From: Ptiloglossa arizonensis
Taxonomy: Eukaryota > Arthropoda > Insecta > Hymenoptera > Colletidae
Assembly (NCBI RefSeq): GCF_051014685.1
Contig: NC_135058.1
Span: forward strand, 9,276,811-9,340,810
DNA length: 64,000 nucleotides
Reading direction: 5' to 3'
The notes below the pieces were generated by a model that saw only the letters and a list, made by a program, of their open reading frames with translations, was not told the DNA's origin and did not search any database. Shown here piece after piece: positions 10,901-24,128 of this stretch (positions within the stretch are counted from its first letter, which is position 1; every line of letters starts with the position of its first letter). Position numbers and translations under genes: made by a program.

Positions 10901-13026
10901 CGGTGTCCCGAAGTATTTTCACCGAAAATTCACCGGTAAATTTCGCTGTCGAAACATTTGCGTTTCCTCCCAGGACACCCCGTATAGCAGTCTCGTTCGT
11001 TACATCGCTCAGCGTGCGCACACGATTACACGGGGCGTACAGTCGGGTCGGGGTATAGTCAACACGATCTCGACTGACTGCAACGGCACGCAGAGAGAGA
11101 GCAAGTGTTAATTACATGTTTGCGGTGTCCGCGAGGATTACACGCTACAACCGAAACTATGAACTTGCGAGCGGCGCGCACGCATCTACGTGTGCGTGAG
11201 ACTGCGCACGTGGGACTGGGCTCACGGCGCGCACGTGTGGACGGGGGAGGGGGCTCAGTGGGAGTTGAGCGAGCGAGGGAGACGGACGGAGACCGAGAGC
11301 AGAGCTACAGAAAGAGACAGATCGAGAGAGGGTGTTCCGCTAACTACGTTCGCAGCCCTGCCTACGCAAGCGTCGTCCTTCGACCGACCTGTAGATCGTG
11401 TCGGATACGCTCCCTACAACCGGAGTCACGTTAGCAGTGGTGTATCTCTCTTGTACTCGTGAAAATCGATCGACCACGTCGAGAAAACGGTTCTACCGAA
11501 TGCGAGTCTTCGCGAGTGTCGCGCAACTAGGTTCGCCACCACTCGAACGCCAAGAAAGAGTGCATTTCAAAAGCAAAAAGAAAAAGGGGTCGCGCGTAAC
11601 GCTCGGATCAAAGTGCGCGTTTCATTTTACGGTCGAGTAATACGTTTCGTCGATACGTTCATCTCTCTTGCGGGGACGTTGGTAAGACGGGTACGTAGAT
11701 TTTTTTTTTGTATCAATGTTTGAAATTATTCTTTGGTAATATATCGTACAATTTTTAATACGTTATCGATATCTTCCAGGAAGTGGTACTCAAACGATCT
11801 GGGTTAGATTTGATTTTTTTCGGTCGGTCTCTTTTTTCAAGAAAACATTTTTCCTTGAAGAAAAAAAACAGAGAAGACTTTTTCGAAGAAATGGGAAATG
11901 TTTTTTTTTTAAATAATCACACTGTACTCTCCATCGTTTGGAAAGTGACACGATGAACCGTTACGTACAATTTTTTAAAAAATTGTTTAAAATACCTCCC
12001 CGAAGATTCGTGGACTCTCGAGTTGACAATCCGTGTTACAGCGAACGTCTGAAAAAAACGTCCAGATGGTTTCCAAACCGACGACACTTCGCTCCCTACG
12101 GTTTCCACGACCTCGTTGCACACTTCTTTGCAAAATTTCTGCGAGACTAATGTCCCCCGAAGAAAAAAGAAAAAGAAAAAAAAAAAGCACGAAGAAAAAT
12201 AAACTATACAATATCGTCCCCAGGCTCTAGAATCGTGACACTCGACCGCGTTACGGTCTTTACACTCCCTTTGTCGGCACGAGGAGCTTTAGGCCCGGTT
12301 CTCAAGGGTACGTATTCCCACCTGGTTATCAGGCCCGTGCGTGTACAGAACACGCGGCACAATCTCGGGCCCGAAATACCCTACAAGCCGTAACATTGTC
12401 CTTTTCAACGGACCCTTGATATTGCTCGCGCACGAGCGAGAGATCGTCTCGCGTACACCGGTTGTTGTCTAAACATTTTTAACACGGTCGTGTAAATACC
12501 GCGCGCTTTTAAGAGCGTACGATGATTCCGAATAAAAACGACGACGCGTCGCCATCGATAGAATTAATAGAATTAAATCGCCGTGATTGAAACACACTAC
12601 CGAACGAGAACGATACGTACCAAGAAAACACTGAGCAGCCTCCGGGACACCGCTGCCAACTATTTAACAAGCGTTTTAATCTTTCATCGTCCCGTGGATG
12701 CGTGACAAACATAAATCAGATTATTCCAAGCAGATACAGCACTCTTCCTTTCGTAGAAGCTAGCGCAAAACGAAGCGCGCCTTAATCGCGTCAATTATTC
12801 CACGTAGCTCGACGGCGACTCATAAATCTCGCTGGAACGTATATAACCGTCTGAATCCAGCGATCGCTCGCGTCGGCTCGATAATTTGCGAAACTCGGTT
12901 GATTACTCCGCCGATGAGGAGAAAACAAAAAGGTTGCTGATTAATCAGCGTCTGGATCTCGCCGGCCGCAGAACTTCTCCGAGCGAAGTGTGTGTTCTCG
13001 AGAAGCTCTTCGAAGGGGGATAGAGT

Positions 13027-13030
<4 letters not shown>
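7943..13030. other. intron 1 segment next to exon 2, no gene seen
   Basis: Mostly unique sequence. The part at 9180-9960 is strongly CpG-rich and repeat-poor. The part at 11020-11640 is GC-rich with GAGA-type words and reads like an untranslated leader, but no product can be assigned. A two-copy repeat lies at 10486-10593, and a poly-T/A tract at 11700-11910. Open frames here (for example 9185-9898 minus) match nothing I know. Confidence 0.6.
10486..10593. repeat. two-copy tandem repeat, 79-bp spacing
   Basis: ATTTACGTAATTTACTATTA at 10486 is followed 79 bp later by ATTTACGCAATTTGCTATCA, and both continue AAAATACC. Confidence 0.8.

Positions 13031-13110
<80 letters not shown>
13031..13110. 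repeat. (GA)40 microsatellite
   Basis: A pure GA run of 80 bases. Confidence 0.98.
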
Positions 13111-13115
<5 letters not shown>

Positions 13116-13244
13116 GTAAGGAGCATCATCATCGCGGAACAAGAAGGAAGAAGGCTCGGCCCGAGTTATCTCGGGTTAAGCTAGAAGTGCACCGGGTACC
13201 TCCCTGACCTCGATCACAATCGAGCCGTTGTAATCGAATGAACC

Positions 13245-13247
13245 GAG

Positions 13248-13289
<42 letters not shown>
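13245..13289. repeat. GA-rich microsatellite
   Basis: GAGA with two AAAG interruptions, about 135 bp from the longer (GA)40 run. Confidence 0.93.
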
Positions 13290-13669
13290 GAGCCTGGATC
13301 CCTTCTACGGTTCAGCTGTCGACGAACCGAATCGATCGCGGAATCCGCTCGGCCTCCTCGCGCGAAAGACTCGACTACTTGCGGTTCTCTCTATCCACGC
13401 TTTACCTCCCGTCTGCCCTTTATCCCCGCGAAAGGGACTCCGGGATCGTCTGAGCTCCGATAAAATATTGAATCCGAGCCGCGAAATCAAGGCTCCGCGG
13501 TTAGACGCCGAGATACCCGACACGGAGGGAATTTCGTATCGAAAACCGTGGTCCCGCGAGCACCTCTCTTCACCCGGAACACGGCTACTTTTTCGACATC
13601 GGGGACCAGTTAGTTAGTTTTCTCTTTGTCGCTTTCGCTTCGAGTTCTTCGCGTCTTTCGGCAACAACC

Positions 13670-14340
13670 CTCTCGAGCGTACGGCGATCTGCCTTTGCAT
13701 CCAACGAGAACATCCAAATTTTGTTTTTTACGAGGAACACTGACTTTTCGAAAAATGGATAGTTTTTTTTGTAAATTCTCATCTCTTGGCAACAATTCCA
13801 GAGTTTTGTCCAGATTTTCGACGAGATAATTTAAATTTTGTTTATAGGTGGAACGTTACATTTTCGATTTTGAGATATAGATGTTTTTTTTAAAATTCTC
13901 ATCTTTTGGCAACAATTCCGGAGTTTTGTCCAGATTTTCGACGAGATAATTTAAATTTTGTTTCTAGGAGGAACGTTACTTTTTCGATTTCGAGATATAG
14001 ATGGTGTTTTTAAAATTCTCATCTTTTGGCAACAGTTCCGAAGCTTTGTCTAGATTTTCAACGAGATAATTTAAATTCTGTTCCTAAGAGGAAAGTTCCT
14101 TTTTCGATTTCGAAAAGTAGATGTTTTTTTAAAAATTCTCATCTTCTGACAACAATTCCGAAGCTTCGTCCAAATTTTCAATGAGACAATTTAAATTTTG
14201 TTCCCAGAAGGAACGTCACTTTTTCGATTTCGAAAGATGTTTTTTTAAAAATTCTCATTTTTAATTCCAAGCATCGCTTCGTCCAAATTTCCAGCGAGAC
14301 GATTCAAATTCTGTTTTTGGAGGAAACACCACCTTTTCTC
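13670..14340. repeat. tandem array, period about 119 bp
   Basis: The word AAATTCTCATCT recurs near 13773, 13892, 14012, 14132 and, diverged, 14247. Between copies, TTTTCGACGAGATAATTTAA and GAACGTTAC recur in order. There are about five copies, with increasing decay toward the right. Confidence 0.93.
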
Positions 14341-14507
14341 TATATTTTTCTGGTTCCATTTCTTTCTTTCAAATTCTTCTCGTTCGTAATTTGTATTATT
14401 AGGAGAGAACACAAGGGAAGGGGGGTATCGTAACGTAACTATCAACAGGGTGAATCAAACCGTGAAACGATCGATTCTGAATAGCTTCAAGGGACCCGAC
14501 ACGCGAT

Positions 14508-14614
14508 AGAAATAATTGTAACGTTGTTACAGACGCGAGCATTCGCACTAGAGGCGCTTCAGTCGCGTTATGCTCAGGTGACCGCAATCTTTAGCGACAA
14601 TCTTGGAGCATCGT
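14508..14614 (+). repeat. dispersed repeat, copy A
   Basis: It contains CAGACGCGAGCATTCGCACT, then AGAGG, GCTCAGGTGACCG, CAATCTTTAGCGACAATC and GAGCATCGT. The same words in the same order and orientation are found about 11.25 kb away at 25768-25867. No coding potential is evident. It may be the end of a transposon family or a conserved repeated regulatory element. Confidence 0.85.
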
Positions 14615-15296
14615 GGGCTTCGCCTTCGTTTCCATCGATAAAATTAAAATTCCCTCCGCTGGTGAATTTATACCGACCAAACGATTTACCATTCAATTCT
14701 TGTCTCGAAATACCCGAACTAATGTCCCAGTAGCGTAAACATAATACGATCGTCGCTCGAACGCGATGTTTCTGGAATGTCAATGAGAGTCGAGCCGAGA
14801 GGTAGCACCGATTCTCCAATTTCAAAAATTCGATATCCTCTGTCGCGTATTTTCCAAAAATGTAACATTATCCCTCGTCGTTTTCTACAAAATTTCAACC
14901 ACTTTTTTCAACCACTCGACCATGCAATTTCACTCACTTTACTCGCTCAAATTCCGATCATTGAGTCTTTTGCATCGTTTAAACACATTTTCATTTCTAC
15001 CTGAAAGAGTTAAGAAGCTCCCGCAACGCTTGTGTAAGAAGCGCATGAAAAAACGATGGAAATTCTATAATTTAATTAACCAGAACGATGAAACGGTTGC
15101 AAATCGATTCACTTTTACAATTCGCGAAACGAACGTTTCGTCGACTTGAATCCACTTTCCCATCGACGCCAGATTAAACTATCTATTTCTAATATTTACA
15201 AGTTTCTCTCGATGAGATATTCTTCGATCGCGAGAAATCAAAACAATAGAAATTACACCCCCCGGTACCGTTAATATTTCACCCGGTAAATATCTA

Positions 15297-15540
15297 TTTT
15301 TCTTTGATTATTTTCTTCCATTCAATTCTCCAAAATTAATCTACCTTTCTTTCACTATTTTCTTCCATACAGTTCTCAAAAATTAATTCATTTTTCTTTT
15401 ACTATTTTCTTCCATTTAATTCTCCAAAATTGATCTACCTTTCCTTTACTATTTTCTTCCATTCGATTCTCCAAAATTAATCAATTTTTCCTTTACTATT
15501 TACTACCATTCAATTCTCCAAAATTAATCTATTTTTCCAA
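15297..15540. repeat. 47-bp tandem array
   Basis: ATTTTCTTCCATTCAATTCT starts near 15310 and recurs at 15357, 15403, 15450 and 15498, and each copy continues CCAAAATTAATCTAC-like. Five copies. Confidence 0.93.
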
Positions 15541-16149
15541 GTCTCGCACTCGTATCGTTTCACGTGTTCGACGAGGCGCCCCGTCGAGCTCAAAGGGAGA
15601 AAAGAATTTAAAACGGAACGGGAGACGCGGTTTCGGTTTCGCGTAACGAAACGCGATGCGAGACGAGACGAGGCGAGACGAGGCGAGGAAACGGGGATAA
15701 AATTCGTTAAATCCGGACGAGCAGAGTTCCACCGTCTAATTCACAAGCGTTCGGAACCTAGCGTGGCTCGCGAGCCGTTGCTCGACGATCACGGAATTTC
15801 TAATTTCGGTGGCCGCCGTGCGAACGCGGAACGAGAGGAACGCCGAACATCCCGAAGGCGAAATCGACGCGCAAAGAGGCGAGAGTGGGCGTGCTCGCGG
15901 CGCGTAACGCAAGCGGCACTTTGCGGCTGTTAGAGCGTTTCGGCTAATGCGCTAAAATGCACTTCGTTACGCCGTGCACCGCAATGCAAACCGAGCGGCA
16001 CACGGTGCATTCACTCCGCGCCCACTGCGGTGGAAATAACGTATAGTTACCGACACCGGGGGGATTTTCGAAATCCGGACGCACGCGCGCAAATTTGTCG
16101 TTGAAAATCGGGACCGGCGTCGAATAAGTTTGCACGAACAATCGGACGG

Positions 16150-16191
16150 GATCGTACGATCTCGAGACGGTGATCGTACGATCTCGAGACG
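16150..16191. repeat. duplicated palindromic 20-mer
   Basis: GATCGTACGATCTCGAGACG occurs twice without mismatch (16150-16169 and 16172-16191). Each copy begins with the 12-bp palindrome GATCGTACGATC. Confidence 0.95.
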
Positions 16192-17904
16192 AGATCGACG
16201 CGTTCGATATCGACGTGTTTATATTTCTCACGAAACGATCCGTGACTCGTGACCGTGAGACGAAAGGGAGGTCGAAGGGAGACTTACGATTCGACACGGT
16301 GTATTCATTGGTGACACGCAATCCTTTCGTTGCAACTGTCCTTCCACGGCTCGTAACAAACATCAGATTCGTACGCTTGTAAGTTTTATCGATGTTATTT
16401 ACACAGCGATGGAAAGGAATTGAAACCGGTAAAATGGAATTGAAGTCGTCGCAGGTTTGGAATTTTTTAAGAGAGGAACCAGGTTTGTGTTTATAATACG
16501 AGAATTATCGATAAATGATACGCCGTTGCGCGACTCGTTCGCGGATTTAGGATTTACGAAATTCAGTACTTCCGGAACAACTGAACAGGGGCGAAACCGA
16601 CTCACGGTCAGCTGTGCGGGAAACCACCGGTGTACCATTGTCGAAAGTTTTTTAATTTTTTTTTAAACGCAACCGCATAATTATTCGTTCGTTCGAACAG
16701 GCAAAGGTAACGTTAAATTTTCCAAGAATTTTTTAAAAATAAAATTCGCTTCGAGAATTCGTACTCCCGTTTATTTACATCGAAAGTCCAACGTAAAATT
16801 TACGTGGAGATGAATTTCATCCACGAACGAAATCGATCGTCGGTTTGCACAAATAACGAATACTCACGTCGTGCGATCGTGTTCGTTTGTATCTCGAGGT
16901 TCGAAAACGATCGGTGATCCGCGAATGAAATATCGACTTTCTTCACGATTTGGCCCGTCACCCGATCGATAACCGTTAAACTCGAGTATTTTGTTAATAC
17001 ACCTGCGACTTAAAAAATCAATGCAACTTCTTATCTGTCGATCCGTTAAGAAGTCCCGATAAAACTTCACCCGTGGGCCGTGATTGTTGTTTAAAGACCG
17101 GCAGTCAAGGAACCACCCGACAAAACATAAAATACCTCGGTTGAAACAGCGATGCGTCTCCACTTAACATCTTCCGTTCCACGCGGATAACAAATCGACG
17201 AATTCGATATCGTTTCGCGTCAATTCGTTTCTCTGTCCACCGACGAGTGTTCCCTGGGTTTCTTTCTCGACCGTTATTCGTACCTCGTATCTTTTCTGCT
17301 TCTTTCGTTTATCTTTTTCGTTCTTGTCTTTTATTTTCACCAACCAGTTCGCAGAGCAACGGACGACGCGTTCGCTAAAAACCGGTACACCCCGTTTTCA
17401 AGTTTCGCGCGTCTCCTCCTCTAATTTTTTCCTTTTTTTTTATCGTAATGGAAATATTTTCTGCTCGGTTATCTTCTTCTCGGTGGCGCGACATAAATCT
17501 GATTTACCATCCTCGGACTTTCATCTCGTGTCTCTCGCGAAAAAGATCGCCTCGAGGAAAGCAACCCCTCCTTCTTCCCTCCTCTTTCTTCTCCCTTCTC
17601 GTCCCGCGCGGGACGAAAGCTTCCGAGAGCGCGCTGCAGAAAATTTAAGGATACTTTCACGCCGTACACATCCTCTTCTTCCCCCACCTGCCGGCGGTGC
17701 ACGCTCGAATGAAATAAATTTCACGGCCCGCAACAAAACGCTCGAGAATCATATTTTTCCTCTCCGCGCGATCCGGGTGTCGCGCGCGGGTGAAACTTAT
17801 CGCGCGGCTGGACGAAACGCCCGATAAATGGACGAATAATAAAATAGCCGAAGAATAAAAAACAAGCTTCGGGAGCTCGTTTGTATTTTCGTAGCGTAAT
17901 TGAG

Positions 17905-18150
17905 AAAGAAAAACCAGAAAAAAGAAACAAGAAACAAAAGAAGAAAAAATCAGAAGAAGAAAAAAAGAACAAAAAATATATATAAAAAACAAGAAACAAA
18001 ACAAGAAGAAAAAATCAGAAGAAGAAAAAAGAAAGAAAAAACATAAACAAATAAGTAACTCAAGTTACTGATCTTAAAGTTACTTAAGTTAAAAAATCAG
18101 AAGAAGAAAAAAAAACAAAAAATATAAACAAATAAGTAACTCAAGTTACG
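17905..18150. repeat. A/G-rich tract with direct repeats
   Basis: AAAAAATCAGAAGAAGAAAA recurs near 17946, 18009 and 18093. AACAAATAAGTAACTCAAGT, ending TAC, occurs twice, near 18045 and 18128. The tract is purine-rich on the plus strand over about 245 bp. Confidence 0.85.
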
Positions 18151-21100
18151 AGCGTAACAACGTCGAGCTCGCGATCGAAAAGATGGCGACCTCTCGAGAA
18201 CCGTTTCGACGCGCTCGTACAGTATCCGGGGTAAAAAGAACTCGTTCCCTCGTGCCAGGAATGAAATTAGAACTAGTCCGAGAGCTAGACGACGGTTGAT
18301 AAGCAGATACGCGGAAGAAACCTGCAACCCGCGTTTTATTGCCATCGTTCTCAGCCCGAGGGTAAACAAGGACACACACATACACACTGGCAGTTAGCGT
18401 TAAGCTTCGGAGCTCAATTTGCTTTGGTTATCGTTACACGGTACTGGTTGCTCTCTTCGCTGTTTCGGGACTGCCTGCTTGTGCGTAGACCAACGTCTCT
18501 CTCTCTGGAGAGGGACCGTAACGTCGATGTTTTCGATAAATAGATTGATCCGTTCCGCTCGTATCGATACGCGGATACCGGTCCGCGTGGAACGATATCT
18601 TCGCGACGAGTGGGAAAAAAAGAAATATTGTAAGGTCCGGGGGAAGGTCTCGCTCTTTTTTACGAATAGACTGCGTCAACAGTTTGTTTGAATCGAGTGG
18701 TTATGACCTAATACATACTCGAGACAACAGTTTCCCGAACGACTGTTTACCACCATCTGCAAAGGCACGTTGCCACTGGAGAACATCGTTCGTGCAAAGT
18801 AAAACGTGGAATAGAATTCTTTCTTTTTTTTTGCCAGTGGACTTTGTTTTCCAAGCGTATCAAGGGAAATAGTGTTTATAGAAATAGTCAAGACGCGAAA
18901 TTTGCAAGCACTCGATTCTATTCGAAAGAAAGAAAAAAATTCTATTCCTTTTTGTTCGTTGTGTATCGATACCAGAATTGGTGAATTTTTTGTTTCAATT
19001 AACAATCGTTCGTTTTACCGATCGCGAAGTATATCTCTCTGCTGGAAAAAGATACTCAACGGACTCGAATTATTATTCCGTTCGAGACGACTTCTGCGAA
19101 TCGCGAGAGCGGAAAGAATTCGAGGGAAGCTAGACAAAGAATATAGAACTTTGAGCGAAACCGTGGGCTCCGAAACGGAGCGAAATGGGTCGTCGTATCC
19201 TTCCAAGAGTTCCTTTTTTCATTGTACCTCGTCGTTGAATCCAGACCACGGCGGGCCCACTAATTAGAATACACCCGGTGTGTATCGCGATTCGGACCAC
19301 CGGCAACCTTTTCTCGCCGCCATGATCCAGAACCCATTAGGCGCGGAAAAGTTACCCAAGAGCGCGTTCCGCGATACGGTGGATTCTCGTTGCGTGATCG
19401 CCAGATTGTATTCGTTCTACTACACGATCGTCGTTATCCCCGCCAACTGTGGGGGATCCCTATCGGAACCAGCCAAGCGTGAAATACGACACGAGCCGTT
19501 TGGCGTTCGAAGACCGCGTACGCGATAAAAAAAAAAGAAAGAAAGAAAAACTGGAATTTAAAAATTCACGGTATTATCCCGAACGAAAATATACGCGACG
19601 CGTTAATGAAATTTTCCCGACGAGAATAAGACCGAACGCGACGCGATTCGGATAATTTTTAGTCACGGTAAACGAGTCGTTATTGCGATCGGTCGACCGT
19701 TACCGCTCGCACCCGAAACCTCGCTCGAAACAGGTGTCCGTAACGGTTCGTTGCGCGAGTAAAAAGTGAACGATTCAACGTGAAACAACTCCAACGTCAA
19801 CAGAGTTTCCATCGATCCTCGATTCTCGCACGAAGATGAATAATCTGTCTGCGTCTCTATCTTCCATCCTTTCTTTCCTTTGACTTCGATCGTCCTTGCC
19901 GGCGAAATATAAACACGACCGGAATCGCCCGTACTGTGAAAGCCTCGAGTCAACTCTGCCCCGTCAATGGCGATCGCGTTGTAACGCGAATAGTATTTCC
20001 GAGAAAAAAAAGAATCCCAGTTCCTTCGTCCGCCGGACCGTCGTACGCGATCGAAGCTTATCCCCTCCCTTTCGCTGCACGTGCGAGCCTATACGGTAAT
20101 CCCCCGCCCCCCGGCCGAGGTCGCGTGATGTCTCGCTCCGAGTATCATTAAAATCGTTGGAGCGAACGGTGCGGAGTGGGGGATACAAAGTACACAGAGC
20201 GGTGTCGTCCTCTCGGCGCGAGGGTCTGCGGTCAGAGGTTACGCCGACGGAGGCTGCCGTGTAGTTGCTAAATTCTCGAGATGGTGCACCTGAGAGACGA
20301 CGAGGGCCGTAGGTGGGGAGGAAGAGGAGACCGAAACGTTCCGCGACGTCGACGACGGGCGGCAAAAGGTCGACGTAGCGACCAGAAAACCCGTGGGTGC
20401 GAGCGAGCGAGCAACAAAATTGCGGAGAAAGAGGGGGCAAAGGTGGCCACGGACGAGGGAAGTTGCGGTTTTCGTGGTCGCCGCGGTTGCGGCTTAGGCA
20501 AATTGAGATAGTTCGCAAACCACCGACCAGCTGACCTAACCGTCACGCCAGGATGCTGGCGGGGAACCAGCGCGGTGTGGCGCGGGACGGAACGGGACGG
20601 GACGAGGAGGTGAAGAGGACTGTGGGGAGGGAATCGACGTGAGCAGAGTGGCTGGGGGAACGGGACGCGCGGCCGGGGGGCTCCTGGGAGAGAATTTCGC
20701 TGTTCAAAAGGAAGCGGTGAACGCGAGAAGCTCGTTTCGATACGCGCGGCCTGCGGTCGCGGGCAAAAAACCTGAAGGCTCGAGCGTGTTCGCGGGGTGG
20801 AATCGGCCGATTCGCGGCGATGTTTTCGCCGAAACGAATCCTACGGACGGTTCGCAGCGTTTTAGCGTCGATCGGAACGACTCGGTGAGTTTATATATTA
20901 TTTTCTTTTTCTTCTTCTTCGCCGTGGGAGGTGTTCTCGAAACATCGCGATCGGGAGTAATTGACGTCGGAGCGTCTCGATACGAAATGATTAATGTACG
21001 AACCGGCCGGCGCTCTGATAAATTTCAGTTAACGTTTCTCCGACTACCTCGATACGGGACAATTGTCGACGTACGGTAGAATTGAATTATTATTTCTTTC

Positions 21101-24100
21101 TGTATCTTTCGCAGCTCTTGAAACGTTATTTTCAGTATTGTGATCCAATTTTAAAACTCCCTCGTATTTTTGCATCGTAACTCATTCGCACTGTGTTTAC
21201 CGATGCAATGGGCGAAAATAAATACGAAAGAAAAAGCCCGGGGGTGTTTCCTTGAAATTTATTCCACGCTACCGAATAATGGATCTCTGTTATCGGATAG
21301 CACCGAAACTTCTTGTTATTCTATTTGACTTTCGGGAAAAACTATATTATCGCTAACGAAAAATCGAATAAAATTTGATATCTTTCGTTACTTTTCGCGG
21401 AAAATACAATGAAAAGATAACGGATAGACGTCACGGAGAATATCGGTTTGGATTTTCCTTTATTTCGAGGAAAATTCTTCCCCGGTGGAATCCCCCGGCA
21501 AGTTTACCCTACCCTTTTCAACGGGGTGAATACGTCACTTTATTTTCTAAACGCTGTACACCATTGTTCTCAGCGATGTAGACACGTTTTTGTGTTAGAA
21601 AAGCTTTCGAATTAACCGCACGGACGACATTTGTTGTGTATTCAGCGCACTCTCGAGTCAAAACCGTCCTGACCCACAAGTAGGTCAGCGGACAGTGAAC
21701 GTGTTGAGACTGTTTAGATTCGTACGAGCTACAGTCTGGATAGAATCAATTGGCCGCTCAAGGCCACCGATAGACCATCCCCACCATATGATACCATATT
21801 TTCCCTATTTCCTCGTCGATCGGTGTAAATATACAGATACACGTTCTCGGACAAGAAAGAAGCTAAAACATTGTAAAAAAAAATTTTTAAAGTAATTTCT
21901 ATCCAATTTGTATTGGAAGAAGTGATCCAAAGCAGTCAATTTTTAGTCCATTATAAAACTGAAAGAGAAATTTTAATGGTATGGAATTTTAATCCGTAAT
22001 AAAATATCATAAATAATATTCAGACGATATTTGAACATCGTGGATATTTTATTACATAATCGAAAATGATGCGATCCTTTATTCGTTATTAGAAATTTTT
22101 TATGCCAGGATGAAAATTTAGCTCCATTTCGGAGCTCGTATTCGTGCCAATCATCTAGAGTAAACAACCCTAAGATGATTCCGCGCTGCTATTGGCACCG
22201 TTGACGAAGAACAGAATTTCCAAGTTGGCCGTTTACGCGATACAATTAACGATAAAATACCGAGAGACCTTGGATGTAAATGGTATTGCGCCTTAGGCAA
22301 TGTTTATATTGCCGCGACATTTTGTTGCAAAACACGGTTGGAACTCTTGAAAGGACTCGAGTATTATGGAACCGAGGTTCGCTGTAGGCATTCTCCAATT
22401 GTTGGCGCAGCTTGTTTGGCGAAACGTAACAATTTTTTGTTTATAGAACTCGATAAGTTGAATAAGTACTTCATGAATTGCTAATAAGGTATTCCCGTAT
22501 TGAAATTGACTCGTGTTTTTATTACACGGCACAAAGGACATCTGCTTCTGTTGAAAAAGAAGAAGAAGAAGAAAAAAAAAGAAACTCGGTACGGACAAAA
22601 TTTAATTTTCGCGCATATACAGGTTACGGTCGACGATACGCGATCTTTTTTTTTTTTTTTCTTTATTTTAAATATCCGAAATGCACGATACACCGTTCGT
22701 TTGCAAGCAGGTGAACGCTAAACTGCTGTGTAAATGTATCTTTAAAGATACGTCGTGGTGTCTCGGTGATTGCAACAAACAACCGAGTATCGTCTCGAAC
22801 GTTGCTATCGTCATTTTGGCAGAGTCTACGTACACTTTACCAAGAATAACTTCCAGCTACGCGCGAAACATTGATAACGTTTTCCATTTTTAATTTTCCC
22901 GTTAAATCTGTGTGTTCATATTTGAAACGTTACGCGAGAAAGTTTCCGAGAATAACGGTGCAATCGGTGCCGATATCGAAAAGCTGAGCGTTTCTTTTTC
23001 TTTTTTTTTTCCTTTTCTTTCTTTTCCTTCTATATCGATATCGGAAATCACAAGTCAACTCGAAATTAAATATAAAATTAGCGTTATCGATATACCGTAA
23101 TCAACATCATTGGTAGGTATTAAATTTACCGAGTCATCGAACGTATCGCCGCCATATCGCGGTTAGAAAAATCATAACCGGAAAACATTTTATCCACGTA
23201 TTGATATTGCGATAAGACTTGTTCTACAAATACCGAAAATCGATCTTGATCTCTTATCGGTTATCTCGAGTACGTCCTTTCGACGGCCGTGTCGATAAGG
23301 GGAACACAATTTTCGGCTCTACCTTAGAAACGCAACGAGAAGTTGTTACACTGTGTGTTTGAAATTTCGATTCGTAGACGAGTGCATTATTCGTTAATCA
23401 TACATCGATAGATACATTTTACGGGAAGAAGGTAAATTTAAAAAGTACGCTCAAATTTTTAACGAAAGTAAAATCTTAATTGTGAAAATTCTATTCTACG
23501 AGTAGAGGAGTGCAAGTGATTTGGTATTTACACGATGTGGTGCATTGAAAATTGTCGAAGAAGAAGCGAAAAGTGTCGCTGACGATACAAATAACGATTG
23601 AAAATTAATTTTTCACATGTTTCGATTTCTGCCAGCTTACTGCTCCAATTGTCCAATTTCGTAAAAATATATACACGAGGGTAACAGTATCGTTCGATGT
23701 TGAACTCGGTAAACAAATTTTATCAATCCAATTCAGAATAATACCTTCTTTCATTCGTAAATTAACATTGCGATCATCTAAGATCACTTCGTATCTTAAT
23801 TTACGGATTATTGAAATTTATAACTGATCAACAAAACACATTATCGCGGGGCAACGTCAAAATCAATTCTTCAATATCACTCGACACAATTCATGCATCG
23901 ACGAACCGAAGTAAGTCAACAATTTAGTCACGTGTTATCGAATTCCGTCGATCTTTGTTCACCGTGGAATTCTTTCTCAGTTTCGAGTTAAATAGGACCG
24001 GGACATTTTCGTATAAATATTTCAGTCTCTCCTAACGACGAGTAAGGTCGTCGAAGAAATTAAAAAAAAAAGAAAACAAATCGAATATTCGAATATTTCG

Positions 24101-24128
24101 TTTACCACCGATCGAGCATCTAGATTTT

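Larger units (their letters stand above)
14615..24128. other. intron 1 segment, repeats and unique sequence
   Basis: The segment contains the 47-bp array at 15297-15540, a duplicated palindrome at 16150-16191 and an A/G-rich repeat tract at 17905-18150. It also has repeat-poor CpG-rich blocks at about 15780-16110 and 20150-20880, and AAG/TTT homopurine tracts near 22550-22670. An inverted repeat lies at 22144-22198. No exon, RNA gene or transposase can be supported. Confidence 0.6.
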
